From: Hyaloraphidium curvatum
Taxonomy: Eukaryota; Monoblepharomycota; Hyaloraphidiomycetes; Hyaloraphidiales; Hyaloraphidiaceae
Assembly: GCA_025558095.1 (NCBI GenBank)
Contig: JAIVFI010000018.1
Location: 310,001 to 374,000 of the forward strand
DNA: 64,000 bases
Reading direction: 5' to 3'
Numbering within the stretch: position 1 is the stretch's first letter; each line of letters begins with the position of its first letter. Positions 1-8,463 of this stretch are shown in pieces. The notes below the pieces were generated by a model. That model searched no databases and was not told where the DNA came from. It saw only the letters and a list, made by a program, of their open reading frames with translations. The position numbers and the translations under genes are program-made.

Positions 1-1098
1 GTAGTTGCTGCCCAGCACGCGCCTGCACACCGACTGCTCCGGCGGCGGCGGGAACAGGAAGCCAATGTCCCTGCCCACGGTCCAGGTCCACAGGTCGATC
101 AGACCGTACTCGGTGGGCGGGTGGGTGTAGCCGTCGGTCGAGATGCCGCGGCCGTAGATGGCGGTGGCGCCCGCGGCGGCCAGCTGCGAGCCCTGGATGC
201 GCGGCGCGGGCTTGCCGCACACGGTCTGGGTGAAGCCGAAGGTGAGGAAGCCGACGAGGGTGCAGAGGAGGAGGATGATGATGCACAGGGCGACCTTTTC
301 GCGCCAGGCGTCCTGCTGGTCGCGGGTCTTTATGCCGCAGCACGAGAGCAGCGGCCGCACGGCCCAGAAGGTGAGCACCAGCACGGTGACGCGCCACCAG
401 TTCCACGGGCGGCGCGGCGGCTCGGCGACGGGCTGCGGCACGGTGGCGGTGGTCTTTGATGCCCCGCGCGGGGGGGCGGCGTCGTTCGAGAGGGGCACGG
501 GCTCCAGGATGCCCGCGGGACGCGAGCCGACGGCCGCCGCCGCAGCGGCGGCGCCCATCGGCACCAGCTGCGGCTGCGGGGGCGCCACGGTGAACTGCGA
601 GGGCACGGCCATCGACAGCGGCCGGGGCGCGGCCACCTCGGGCACGGGGCCGCCGGCGAACGACGGCGACGGCTCAGCGATGACGAACTCCGTGGGGCCG
701 TCCGACAGCACGGCGTGCGGCTGGCCGGGCACGGGCGGGCGGCGGTCCGAGGGCGCGCGCTCGTACTTGACGAGCGACTTGCCGCGGCGCGGCAGCGCGT
801 CCGCGGGGGCGTCCACGCCGGCCTCTGCGGCGGCCAGCGCGACGTCCGACGGCGCGCGCGGCCGTGCGGAGGCCGACGGCGTGCGCTGCAGCGCCGAGTC
901 CCTGCGCGGCGGCACCGTGCCGTGCGGCGGCGGGGGGGGCGGCGGGGCCCCGGGCGGCGGCATCGCGGGCGGCGCGGCCGCGGCAGGGGACGGCGCGCCC
1001 GCGCCGCCGACGGTCTGCGACCGCCGGTACGTCCGCGGAGGCGGCACGATGGCGGGCGGTTGCCCGCTCGGTGCGGGCGGCGGCTTCGCCCCGCTCAT
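1..1098 (-). CDS. Chitin synthase, division 2 (class IV/V/VII type), N-terminal part cut by the window edge
   Basis: Polymerises UDP-GlcNAc into chitin at the plasma membrane; only the first 366 codons are here, open to the left edge with no stop. Start chosen at the ATG at 1098. Residues 1-230 are proline/alanine-rich and probably disordered. Residue 231 begins PWNWWRVTVLVLTFWAV, a first membrane segment, followed by a WREKVALC motif and a second segment (about 269-290) ending GFLTFGFTQTVCG. That REKVALC/GFLTFGFTQTVC signature marks the N-terminal membrane pair of fungal class IV-type chitin synthases, before the catalytic domain. No intron is needed in this part. The catalytic QxxRW region lies outside the window, so class and activity are inferred from the N-terminus only. 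Confidence 0.85.
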   Translation of the reverse strand, partial: MSGAKPPPAPSGQPPAIVPPPRTYRRSQTVGGAGAPSPAAAAPPAMPPPGAPPPPPPPHGTVPPRRDSALQRTPSASARPRAPSDVALAAAEAGVDAPADALPRRGKSLVKYERAPSDRRPPVPGQPHAVLSDGPTEFVIAEPSPSFAGGPVPEVAAPRPLSMAVPSQFTVAPPQPQLVPMGAAAAAAAVGSRPAGILEPVPLSNDAAPPRGASKTTATVPQPVAEPPRRPWNWWRVTVLVLTFWAVRPLLSCCGIKTRDQQDAWREKVALCIIILLLCTLVGFLTFGFTQTVCGKPAPRIQGSQLAAAGATAIYGRGISTDGYTHPPTEYGLIDLWTWTVGRDIGFLFPPPPEQSVCRRVLGSNY

Positions 1099-1890
1099 CG
1101 GGGCGCCCGGTCGTCCGAGAACCGCTGAAGGGGATCCGCGGCGGGCACAGGCGGCGCCCTACTGGCGAGGCCCGGATAAGTGGGCCGGCGCCGAGGTGCG
1201 GGCAGGAAGGAGATGCAGGGCCGCAGGGGGCGGTTGTTCTCTTTTCGGCGAAGAGGCCCCGACTCAGCCCACTTCCGCTCGTTCGGGTCGAGCTCGCGAA
1301 CCCCGGCCTACACACATCTCCCTGGCATCTCCATCTAATCGCAACACACAGCTGATGCCTGTATTGACCATGAGGAGCTGTCTGTCGTTTTGGGGGAGGG
1401 GATCGGTGCCCTCAGCACGCCGCCTTCCATTCTGATCACTCCCCCTCCGTACGACATTGCATTGCCGCACCCGTGCGGCAGGCTCCAAGCGCATGCGGCT
1501 TCTCCGGGCCGTTGTAGCCCTGATCGCAGGCATGGACGGGCGGGATGCGGTCCAGGCGCCGGACCGATCGCAGGACCGGGGGTGAGCTCGAGGGGCCGTC
1601 TTCGGCACGGACAAAACACTCCTTCGGCCCTGGTCCGTACTAGTGCGAATGCGAAAGGAATGCACATATTGCTACGGTCAGTCCCTCGGTCAAGCCTTCC
1701 TGTCGGTCCCCGTGTCACGTGCACCCCTTCGTGCGCCCCACCCGGCGGCATTCCGTGTCCGCCGTGCACTGCTTCCGTTTCGAAAGCCGCACTGCCCAAT
1801 CCTGCTTATCTCCCGTGCCAGCAGCCACTTCCTTGCCCTCAGCATAGAATCGGTACGGGTTCTCGATCCAGCAGCCGTCTGCCAGTCAGC
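1099..1890. other. Gene-free stretch
   Basis: The 792 bases between the chitin synthase start and the end of the MYND-like gene hold open frames on both strands, but none has family resemblance or plausible composition. It presumably includes the chitin synthase promoter. I see no tRNA, repeat or convincing TATA box. Confidence 0.5.
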
Positions 1891-2288
1891 CTACTTGGCC
1901 CCGTAGCGCCCCAGTCCCCTCAGGATGGCCTGGAACTCCTCCCTCACGGTCTTTTCCTTGTGATCCAGCAGGAAGTTGAACGCGTACATCTGCCCCGCGG
2001 CCTGCACCTCGGGCGTCTCCAGCGGCCCCCAGTCCAGCGCGCCCGCGAACGCCTCGGGGTGCCGCGCCTCGTACTGCCGCACGGCGCGCAGGTCCGCCTC
2101 GTTGATCAGCGCCCTCTGCGCTCCCGCGAGCGAGACCACCGCGTTCTGCTTTCCGAGCTTGCGCACGATTTTGAAGGCGGCCTGCATGTCGGGCGCCGCG
2201 GGCGGGGCCGGCGTGCAGTGCTTCTTGTGTTCCGGCCAGCGCGCGACCTGGCATTCCCGCGAGTAGTAGGTCTCGAGGCGGCAGCGCG
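1891..2288 (-). CDS. MYND-type zinc-finger protein fragment, 5' end unresolved
   Basis: The readable exon encodes the second half of a MYND finger (pattern C-x4-YYSRECQ, then WPEHKKHC) and a roughly 100-residue helical tail ending RGLGRYGAK at a stop at 1891-1893. MYND fingers bind two zincs and mediate protein-protein contacts. Here the first CxxC pair is absent and the cysteine usual in YCS is tyrosine (YYS). A splice acceptor (CCCCGCCAG) sits just upstream, so a further 5' exon may exist, but no exon with the missing cysteines is visible before the divergent membrane-protein gene at 2364. It may be a truncated gene or relic. The tail is not recognised. Family assignment rests on the finger alone. 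Confidence 0.5.
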
Positions 2289-2363
2289 CTGGCGGGGACG
2301 ACCGCTGCAGGCTGCAGCTCGATCCGATCGCACGACGATCATCGAGTTGCCACCCCGGACGCG

Positions 2364-4032
2364 ATGGAGGAGGAAGCTCCGGCGACGCCTCCGCATGCTG
2401 TTGTTCCGGCCCCGCTCAATTTTTCCGCTTCTGAATGGACGGCGCTCTTCCCGGCGGCGGGCGAGCCCGGACAGCTTCCCCTCCCGGGCCCCGAGGCCCC
2501 GCCGCTCGCCGTGCTTTCGCCGCCCGCCCCCGCGTCCGCCGACCACTCGGTGCTCGATGCACAGACGGCCATCGCCGTGCTCGTCAGGACAAGCCCGGCC
2601 CTGGGCCGTGCGTTGCGCGCACAGCTCGTCGCGGGGCGCCTCGCGAAGCGGTTCTTTGCGGGTTTGACGGCAGTGGTGCTCCTGCTGCAGCTTTCGACCT
2701 GGGCCGTCGTCGGAGTGTACGGTGGCGGCATTTTCACGTCCCAGGCCCTGGCATTCGGAGCCGCTGCAATGGTCGTGGCGAGCTGCTACGCCGTCTCCAC
2801 GGTCCTGCGCAGCCGCTACACCAGGCAGTTTGTCCACCGCGGACTGGACGGACATCCCGTGGCGGAGCTTGTGCGATGGCAAGAGGCCCTGGAAGAGCGA
2901 GAGCGCGAACGGGGAGATTCGAAGAGCGCCCCGGCGGCGGATGCGTGGGCGCTCCTCGACCACGATGCGAACGACGATGCCTGCCCGTGTTCCTCCGCAT
3001 CCTGCGCCGGCAGAACCGCATCCCGTGCTGCAGTCCTGCGATGGGCAGATTTCGTGATCCGGTTTCTGTGGATGGGTTTCACGTGGTGCGTTGCCCCGAC
3101 CTGGACCGCGCTCGTCACCCTGCGATCCTCCACGTGGACTTCACTTTGGGCGGCGCTGCTTTGCGTCCTTGCTGGTGGGAAAGCTTCCCATTCTGTCCTT
3201 CGGGACCCCGTCGCTAACCCTTGGCGGCCCGCGGCAGTCGTTTTGGGGCTCCTGCTCGTTTTGGTGATACTGCTGGGACGCTTCGCGGACAACCTGCCCC
3301 TCTTGCGGCTGTCGTACCGATTGCGCCACCGGGCGATGGTGCTGGCGCTGGCCGACGTCATCAGGGCCTACCAGCTGGCGCTTGACGACCCCGACCCGTC
3401 GTCCCCGGCGGTGCTGGCGGTGCTCGAGCGCCGTGAGATCTATGAGGTGGGCTTCCAGCGCCGCACCTGCTCTGGTAGTTTGCTGCCTACTCACCGCCGT
3501 GCTCGCCCTCCAGTTCCTCGATCTGAGGCTGATTCCCGACTTCCGCAGCAAGGTGGTCCATCACCTCGCATCCGGCGGTGCCTCGTCGATCGTGTTTGCC
3601 GCGCTCTTCTACGGAATCGCGGCCACCATGACGGCCGTATCGGGCGGCTGCATTCCCGTGTACCAGCCAACGTTCTTTCTCTACGTCCTGTTCCTGTACG
3701 TCATCGACCTCGCGAACATGGCCGCATCCAACTCCCAGGCCGACACTTTCGCCGCGCTGCACTTGTCGGCCCTCGGCCGCATCCGGGGGATGCTCCTACG
3801 CCGCCCCGCCGGGGACCCCGTCGCCGCGCGGCTGGCGCAGCATGCCGAGGTGCTCAAGGGCTTCGCCGAGGACGCTTCGAGGGCACGGGCGAGGCTATTT
3901 GGCGTCGCGGTGGACGGGGCGATCGTGAGGACTTTTGCCGTCACGGTCTTCACCGTCCTCGTGGGGTTGTGGACTGTGGTGAGGAGCGCTGGCGTGGTCT
4001 TTACCATGGACGTCGCATGCGCATCTAGATAG
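2364..4032 (+). CDS. Orphan multi-pass membrane protein (about 7 hydrophobic segments)
   Basis: Exons 2364-3446 and 3514-4032, joined by a 67-nt intron (donor GTGGGC, acceptor CCTCCAG); the join is needed because the reading frame changes between the two hydrophobic halves. Predicted product 533 aa. A proline-rich, probably cytosolic N-terminus of about 95 residues is followed by hydrophobic stretches near residues 97-119, 127-147, 230-251, 290-306, 385-406, 415-431 and 498-517. A charged loop near 165-190 is rich in E and R. I recognise no family. The long N-terminus, seven segments and final TM near the C-terminus loosely recall gustatory-receptor-like 7TM proteins, but no diagnostic motif is visible. 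Function unknown; likely membrane-bound. Confidence 0.6.
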
Positions 4033-4595
4033 CTTGCAGGCTGGACAGACAGACCTTCGGCCGATTTGGCAGCGGCAGAGGAATAGATTGGGCGATTCTC
4101 CTTCATTGAAAAGTTTCTCATCATTTTCTACGCTTCGCAACCGTCGATCGGTGCCTCCATCTGCAACGCGGACTGGACATTGGACTCGGCTAGTGAGAGA
4201 TGTCAAAGTGTCAGATTGCTTTTGCTTACAGATTGCTTTTGCTTATGTTACACAATGTCATGCTGTGGCTCATGTTTGTTCGCTCGGATCAGTTAGGCAG
4301 GCTTCGCCATCTGCCCGACCGCAGACCCGGGGGTGGCCAGTCCCCGGATCCGCGGCCGAGCTTCCGGCTCCGCCCAACCTCGCCCACCTTTGCGACTCCT
4401 TCCTTCATGCCCTTGCGGGACCGCCCCGGCGACGCGGATCCGCGCCAGGGCTTCTGCTGAAGACGTGTTGCCGTGCCATGAGGCCCGGCATCCCAATGAA
4501 GTACGAAGACATCTGCGTCCCCCGGCGGAGGTCCGCCGAGAGGCTCCTTCGTGCCCGGCCGCGCAGGTCTCGCGCCGGGCTCCACCAGTCCTCCC
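4033..4595. other. Gene-free convergent intergenic region
   Basis: Lies between two convergent stops (membrane protein on +, orphan 421-aa gene on -). It is locally less GC-rich around 4090-4300 than its surroundings, as expected of 3' regions, and contains a short tandem duplication listed separately. No coding or RNA gene seen. Confidence 0.5.
4212..4245. repeat. Perfect 17-bp tandem duplication
   Basis: CAGATTGCTTTTGCTTA occurs twice head to tail (4212-4228 and 4229-4245) with no mismatch, in non-coding sequence. Likely a replication-slippage duplication. Confidence 0.9.
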
Positions 4596-5861
4596 TCACT
4601 GCGCGCTCTGCGCACCCTGCGACCGACCAAACCGCCTCAAGGAAGACAGCCTCCCCAGGGAAGGGGCCGGGCGGGAGGTGTGGGGCCCTTTGAACCATCC
4701 CACCTCCTCCGCGCCCGTGCTGCCGGCATGCGGCTCCATCGTGTCCGCATCCGGCAGTCCCATCAGCGTGTCCTCCATTGAATCGGTCGGTGTCGATGGG
4801 GACAGGTCGTCAGAGGACCTGCCCCTCAGGGTGTCCGAGTCGGCTTCCGAGCCATAGACCGACAGCTTGTCGTCGCCCGCCCCGGCTTCCGCCTGGGCTT
4901 GCACGGCGGGCGGGCCGACGACCAGCTGCATCTCCTCCGAGGCGCTGTCCCAGGCTCCCGAATCGGTTTGCACGAGGGACGAGGCGCTCCCGGCGGCGAT
5001 CTTGCCCTCCCAGAACTGCAGGCGCTCGGCAAAGGTGGTCTTCCCGATGCCGATGGAGGCGCGGTCCTGCGGCGCGGCCACATCCTCGGGCTGCGCGGGC
5101 ATCCCGGCTTCCCCATGGGCTTGCACGGAAGATGCTTCGCTGACGAGCTCGAAGGCATCATCGGGCTTCTCGGAGGCGTCGAGGGTCCCGTCCGTGGCAG
5201 GCACGCCGGCTTCCTCGAGGGCTTGCACGGCGGCCTGCCCGACGGGCTCCTGCTCGACGAACTCCTGCTGCGCAGGCTCCGGCTCAAGGCCTTCCAGCCC
5301 GTCCACGAGCAGCGCCAGCTGCCTGACGGCTTCGGCGCTCGAGCCCGCGAGCTTGACCACCTTCTGCACCGAGACGCCGGCCTTTTTGAGGAGCCAAACG
5401 GCTTCGTAGGTCTTGACCTCCTTGTCCAACTGCGCCTGGATGAAGTCGGCGTCGCAGCCAATCGTGCTCATGAGGGCCACGAGCGACATCGGAGGCCCCT
5501 GGCCGTGGAAGTCGCGGATGTCCTCGGCGAGGGCGACCGCCCGTGTGCGCGGGTACGGAGCACCGCCGGTGACGGCGAGAGTGTCCACGGGGGAGGGGCT
5601 GGGCTCCGGTGCCGGGGGGGCGGGGGCGGGCAGGGCGGGACCGACCGGCACGACGAGCGGCGGCGCGCGGTCGAAGCCGCTCTCCGCCGCCGACATCCGC
5701 CCGCCGATCGGGGCGAGCTTGGCCCAAAGCGTTCGGGAGGCGGTGTGGGCGGCCGGCGCGGGGGCGTCCGGGCGCCGGGCGAGCGCGGCCGTGGTGCGGG
5801 CCCACCAGCGGCGCACACCGCCGAACGCGCGGCCCATGTGCGAGCGGCCGTCGCCAGACAT
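4596..5861 (-). CDS. Orphan 421-aa protein with degenerate EAG repeats
   Basis: A single open frame; start chosen at ATG 5861 (MSGDGRSHMGRAFGG). An in-frame upstream ATG at 6065 would add 68 low-complexity residues and overlap the TATA-like box. After a proline-rich segment, a compact helical stretch (about residues 130-215) runs from MSLVALMSTIGCDADF through a leucine-rich LALLVDGLEG. The acidic, glutamine-rich C-terminal half carries at least three degenerate copies of an AVQAxxEAGxPA motif, separated by tens of residues. The last 25 residues turn basic (SLGRLSSLRRFGRSQ). I recognise no family. Composition suggests a partly disordered scaffold or regulatory protein. Confidence 0.55.
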   Translation of the reverse strand: MSGDGRSHMGRAFGGVRRWWARTTAALARRPDAPAPAAHTASRTLWAKLAPIGGRMSAAESGFDRAPPLVVPVGPALPAPAPPAPEPSPSPVDTLAVTGGAPYPRTRAVALAEDIRDFHGQGPPMSLVALMSTIGCDADFIQAQLDKEVKTYEAVWLLKKAGVSVQKVVKLAGSSAEAVRQLALLVDGLEGLEPEPAQQEFVEQEPVGQAAVQALEEAGVPATDGTLDASEKPDDAFELVSEASSVQAHGEAGMPAQPEDVAAPQDRASIGIGKTTFAERLQFWEGKIAAGSASSLVQTDSGAWDSASEEMQLVVGPPAVQAQAEAGAGDDKLSVYGSEADSDTLRGRSSDDLSPSTPTDSMEDTLMGLPDADTMEPHAGSTGAEEVGWFKGPHTSRPAPSLGRLSSLRRFGRSQGAQSAQ

Positions 5862-5947
5862 GCTTGCCAGCGTCAGGGTATGTAGCGGCAGCAGGCGGCG
5901 GCGGCGGCGGCGATGGCGGCGGGGCGTGATGACACGAGGTGTCTGTG

Positions 5948-6158
5948 CCCAAACAATGGCGGCGCCCCTGCCTTTTATAGTCGCGGCTGGCTGGGAACCT
6001 TCGGCGGCCCCCCCACGCGCTCCCTCCCGGCCGATCGGAGCCGCTCCGCGCAAGTAGCAAGTCAAGACCGAGATGCAGCCGGTCCGGGGGTCGCAGAGCC
6101 CCGGCGACGACTTTGAAAATCGGCTCCGAGCACAGCCAAGGCACCTCCATTGTTTGGG
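5948..6158. repeat. Inverted repeat with 12-bp perfect core, arms 187 bp apart
   Basis: CCCAAACAATGG at 5948-5959 on the plus strand recurs on the minus strand at 6158-6147. Similarity continues inward (GGCGGCGCC versus GGAGGTGCC), about 18 of 20 positions matching. The arms could be paired transcription-factor sites, since each includes an ATTG/CAAT core, or the ends of a small non-autonomous element of about 210 bp. No clear target-site duplication is seen. Confidence 0.55.
5972..5979 (-). promoter_or_regulatory. TATA-like box upstream of the 421-aa gene
   Basis: Read on the minus strand, TATAAAAG lies 111 bp upstream of the ATG at 5861, a plausible place for a core promoter with a short leader. 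It stands out because the surrounding DNA is extremely GC-rich. Confidence 0.5.
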
Positions 6159-7347
6159 TCAATCACCCCGCGGGTGACCGCGGCGATGGAGGCCCGCGAG
6201 CACCCGCATGCACCGCTGACGCGTCGCCCCCGCACCGCGCTCCCCGCCGCCGGCGGCGCCGGGCCCGGAAACGGCGCGTCCGGAGTTCCAACCCGACTCG
6301 TTGACCCGCGCTGCATTTTCTCCACCACGCGGCATTAAGCCGGCAGCTCCACTCCGGCCGCTCTCGTCGAATGTTTTGAAGGCCGCGGGACGGCTGGGAG
6401 GTCGAATCACCGCGGCCCCGGCCCAAGGCGCACCGTCACCGCTCGGGGCACCCCCGCACGCGCTCACCCGTCGCCTGCTGCTATGAGCCCCGTCGCCCCA
6501 GTTTTGCCGGCATCTCCCAGCTGCGGGCTCCGCGCGCCGAGCGTTCGCGGGACCGCGGACGGCCGGCCCGCTCGCCCGACCCAATCCCGATGCTCCTCCC
6601 GTCCGGCGCCATCCCCGGACCACCAAGCTCGGACGACGCCAGCAGGAAGGCTTCCATGGTCGCCCGCAATCGTTTACACGCGGCTGCACCGGCGGCCTCT
6701 GTTTCGGCGGCACCGCGTGTCTGCCCGCTCCCGGAACCCGTTAACACGCTCCCCGCGGGTCCCCTGCGTGCAGCGACGGGCCCCGCGATCCCTCCCGCCC
6801 GGGGCAGGCAGGCGGACGCCGGGGCAGCCGGGTGCGGACCGAAGAGCCGGAGGTCCCCGGCGTGTTTGCAAAGCCGGGCTGGTGGAGCTTCCGCGGAAGA
6901 GGTGCTCACGGGCGGGCGAATTCCGGCGCAGCAGACAGGTGGAAGCGGACGGTGCGCTATCTGCTACTTCTAAGGACTCGGGCCCATGGATTCTCTGTCT
7001 CGGTTGGGAGCGTTGCTGACCAATTGGAGGTTCGGAGCCTGACACTTCAAGGACGCTCAACTCGGCCTTCTCCGAGCGAAAGCTGCAAAATATTAATCAA
7101 ATGAAGGATGCAAATCTTGCTTATATGCTCCCTCTTTGTTGCCACGGTGGTGTACGACGTCGGAGGTGGGCGCTTTGCGGGGAGAAAGAGACTCTTCGAG
7201 CCGCGCACACAGTAACTCGACGTAGAGAGGCACTGCTACCTGCATCGCGAATAGGAACGGCTAGTGCACCGGTGCAGTTGATAGCACAAGACAATGAATC
7301 GCATCTACATTCGCAGCACCTGCGCTCGCACCAGTCGCACCATGTCC

Positions 7348-8226
7348 TCAGACGATGACGAGTCTGTTGTGCCCTCCGCCCCTGACCTCCTTGAGCCTGC
7401 CCGTGGTCCTCAGTATCGCCAGCACCGTCTTGCCCGCCGGATCGTTGCGCGTCCTCCCCTTTGACGTGTCCCGCACCTCGCCCTCGGTCACGAAGCACCT
7501 GTCGCGGGTCTCCGGGCGCTCCTGGTCCCGGTACGCGACGGCGCGGTCGCGCTGCGCCTTGGAGAGGGACTTGGCGGGGAGTTTCAGGAGGGTGTACTTG
7601 TCGGCCACGAGGGCGTTGAGCTCGTCGATGCTCTGGTTGAGCCTTGGTGGGGGAAGTGTTTGTCGGCGACAAGTACTGGCTCGAAAAGCAACCCACTTCT
7701 CCCTCGTCATCCGCCCGATAATGTACTTTGGCAGCAGGGCAAACTCCGCCTCGGTCAGGTGGTCGATCCTGTCCTTGCGCTCCTCCCGCGGCGGCCTGGC
7801 CACGCTGGGCAGAACGGCAAACTTTGAGCCCTTCCTGCCCTCGACGGCCCTGCGCGAATTCGGGTCCTCGTTCTCCGCCTTTGCGCTCTCCCCCTTTGCG
7901 CCCTTGCCCTTCTTTTTCGCGGGCTCGGGCGGCCGCAGCTCGGCGGGCGCGCCGGCCAGCATGTGCTCCAGCAGCGCGGCCTGCGCGTCCAGCCGCGCCT
8001 GCAGGCCCTCCGCGGCGCGCAGGCACGCGGTCTCCTCGTCCAGCGCGGCGCGCAGCTCTGCGGCGCGGACCTCTGCGCGCGCGACGGCGGCGAGGAAGGC
8101 GGCGGCGGCGTGCGCCTCGGGCGGGTCGGCGGGGCCGGGCTCGGCGGGCGCGGCGACGTGCTGCAGCGTGAGCATGTCGGCCAGCTCGGCAATCTCCGAG
8201 ACGAGCGTGGCGAGCACCGCGTCCAT
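7348..8226 (-). CDS. SKA1: Spindle and kinetochore-associated protein 1 (SKA1)
   Basis: Exons 8226-7697 and 7642-7348 around a 54-nt intron (GTGGGT...CCAAG), 274 aa, close to the animal SKA1 length of about 255. SKA1 is the microtubule-binding subunit of the Ska complex, which couples kinetochores to depolymerising microtubules. Residues 1-100 form a heptad-rich coiled coil suited to Ska assembly, then a basic linker. The C-terminal winged-helix microtubule-binding domain is well conserved: LPKYIIGRMTREK, then SIDELNALVADKYTLLKLP, KSLSKAQRDRA, RCFVTEGEVRD and finally LKEVRGGG near the end, the order expected of SKA1. Start at ATG 8226; upstream in-frame codons lack resemblance. It shares a 237-bp upstream region with the divergent kinase gene. 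Confidence 0.88.
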   Translation of the reverse strand: MDAVLATLVSEIAELADMLTLQHVAAPAEPGPADPPEAHAAAAFLAAVARAEVRAAELRAALDEETACLRAAEGLQARLDAQAALLEHMLAGAPAELRPPEPAKKKGKGAKGESAKAENEDPNSRRAVEGRKGSKFAVLPSVARPPREERKDRIDHLTEAEFALLPKYIIGRMTREKWVAFRASTCRRQTLPPPRLNQSIDELNALVADKYTLLKLPAKSLSKAQRDRAVAYRDQERPETRDRCFVTEGEVRDTSKGRTRNDPAGKTVLAILRTTGRLKEVRGGGHNRLVIV

Positions 8227-8463
8227 GGCGGGCGAGCAGCGGGATTCAGAATTCAGCGTGTTTTCAAGGCCGCGTGCGTTTTTCAAGGCCGAATATTTCC
8301 CGTATCAACTGGTCTTTGATCTGCGATCGATCAGTTTTGTCGCCCAGGTGGAACAGGCCCGTCGAGGACCGGCTGCCACCCGTGCTCGCCCGATGGCCGC
8401 GTTCAGCCCTCCAATAAGCGCATCGTAGCTTCTGAGTGGGACTTTGGGGCCGCGGAGGCCGCG

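Larger units (their letters stand above)
5862..7347. other. Gene-free region of about 1.5 kb
   Basis: Upstream of the 421-aa gene and downstream of SKA1. Apart from the TATA-like box and inverted repeat near its left end I see only GC-rich open frames without family resemblance. An unrecognised non-coding RNA or a rapidly evolving small gene cannot be excluded. Confidence 0.45.

Noticed and set aside
158-1435. 425-codon open frame on the plus strand
   Set aside because: Arises from GC-rich antisense of the chitin synthase; composition is unnatural and the minus frame has clear family motifs.
3431-3456. 26-nt intron GTGAGA...TTCCAG in the membrane protein
   Set aside because: Too short and gives the wrong phase; the 67-nt GTGGGC...CTCCAG intron fits size and frame.
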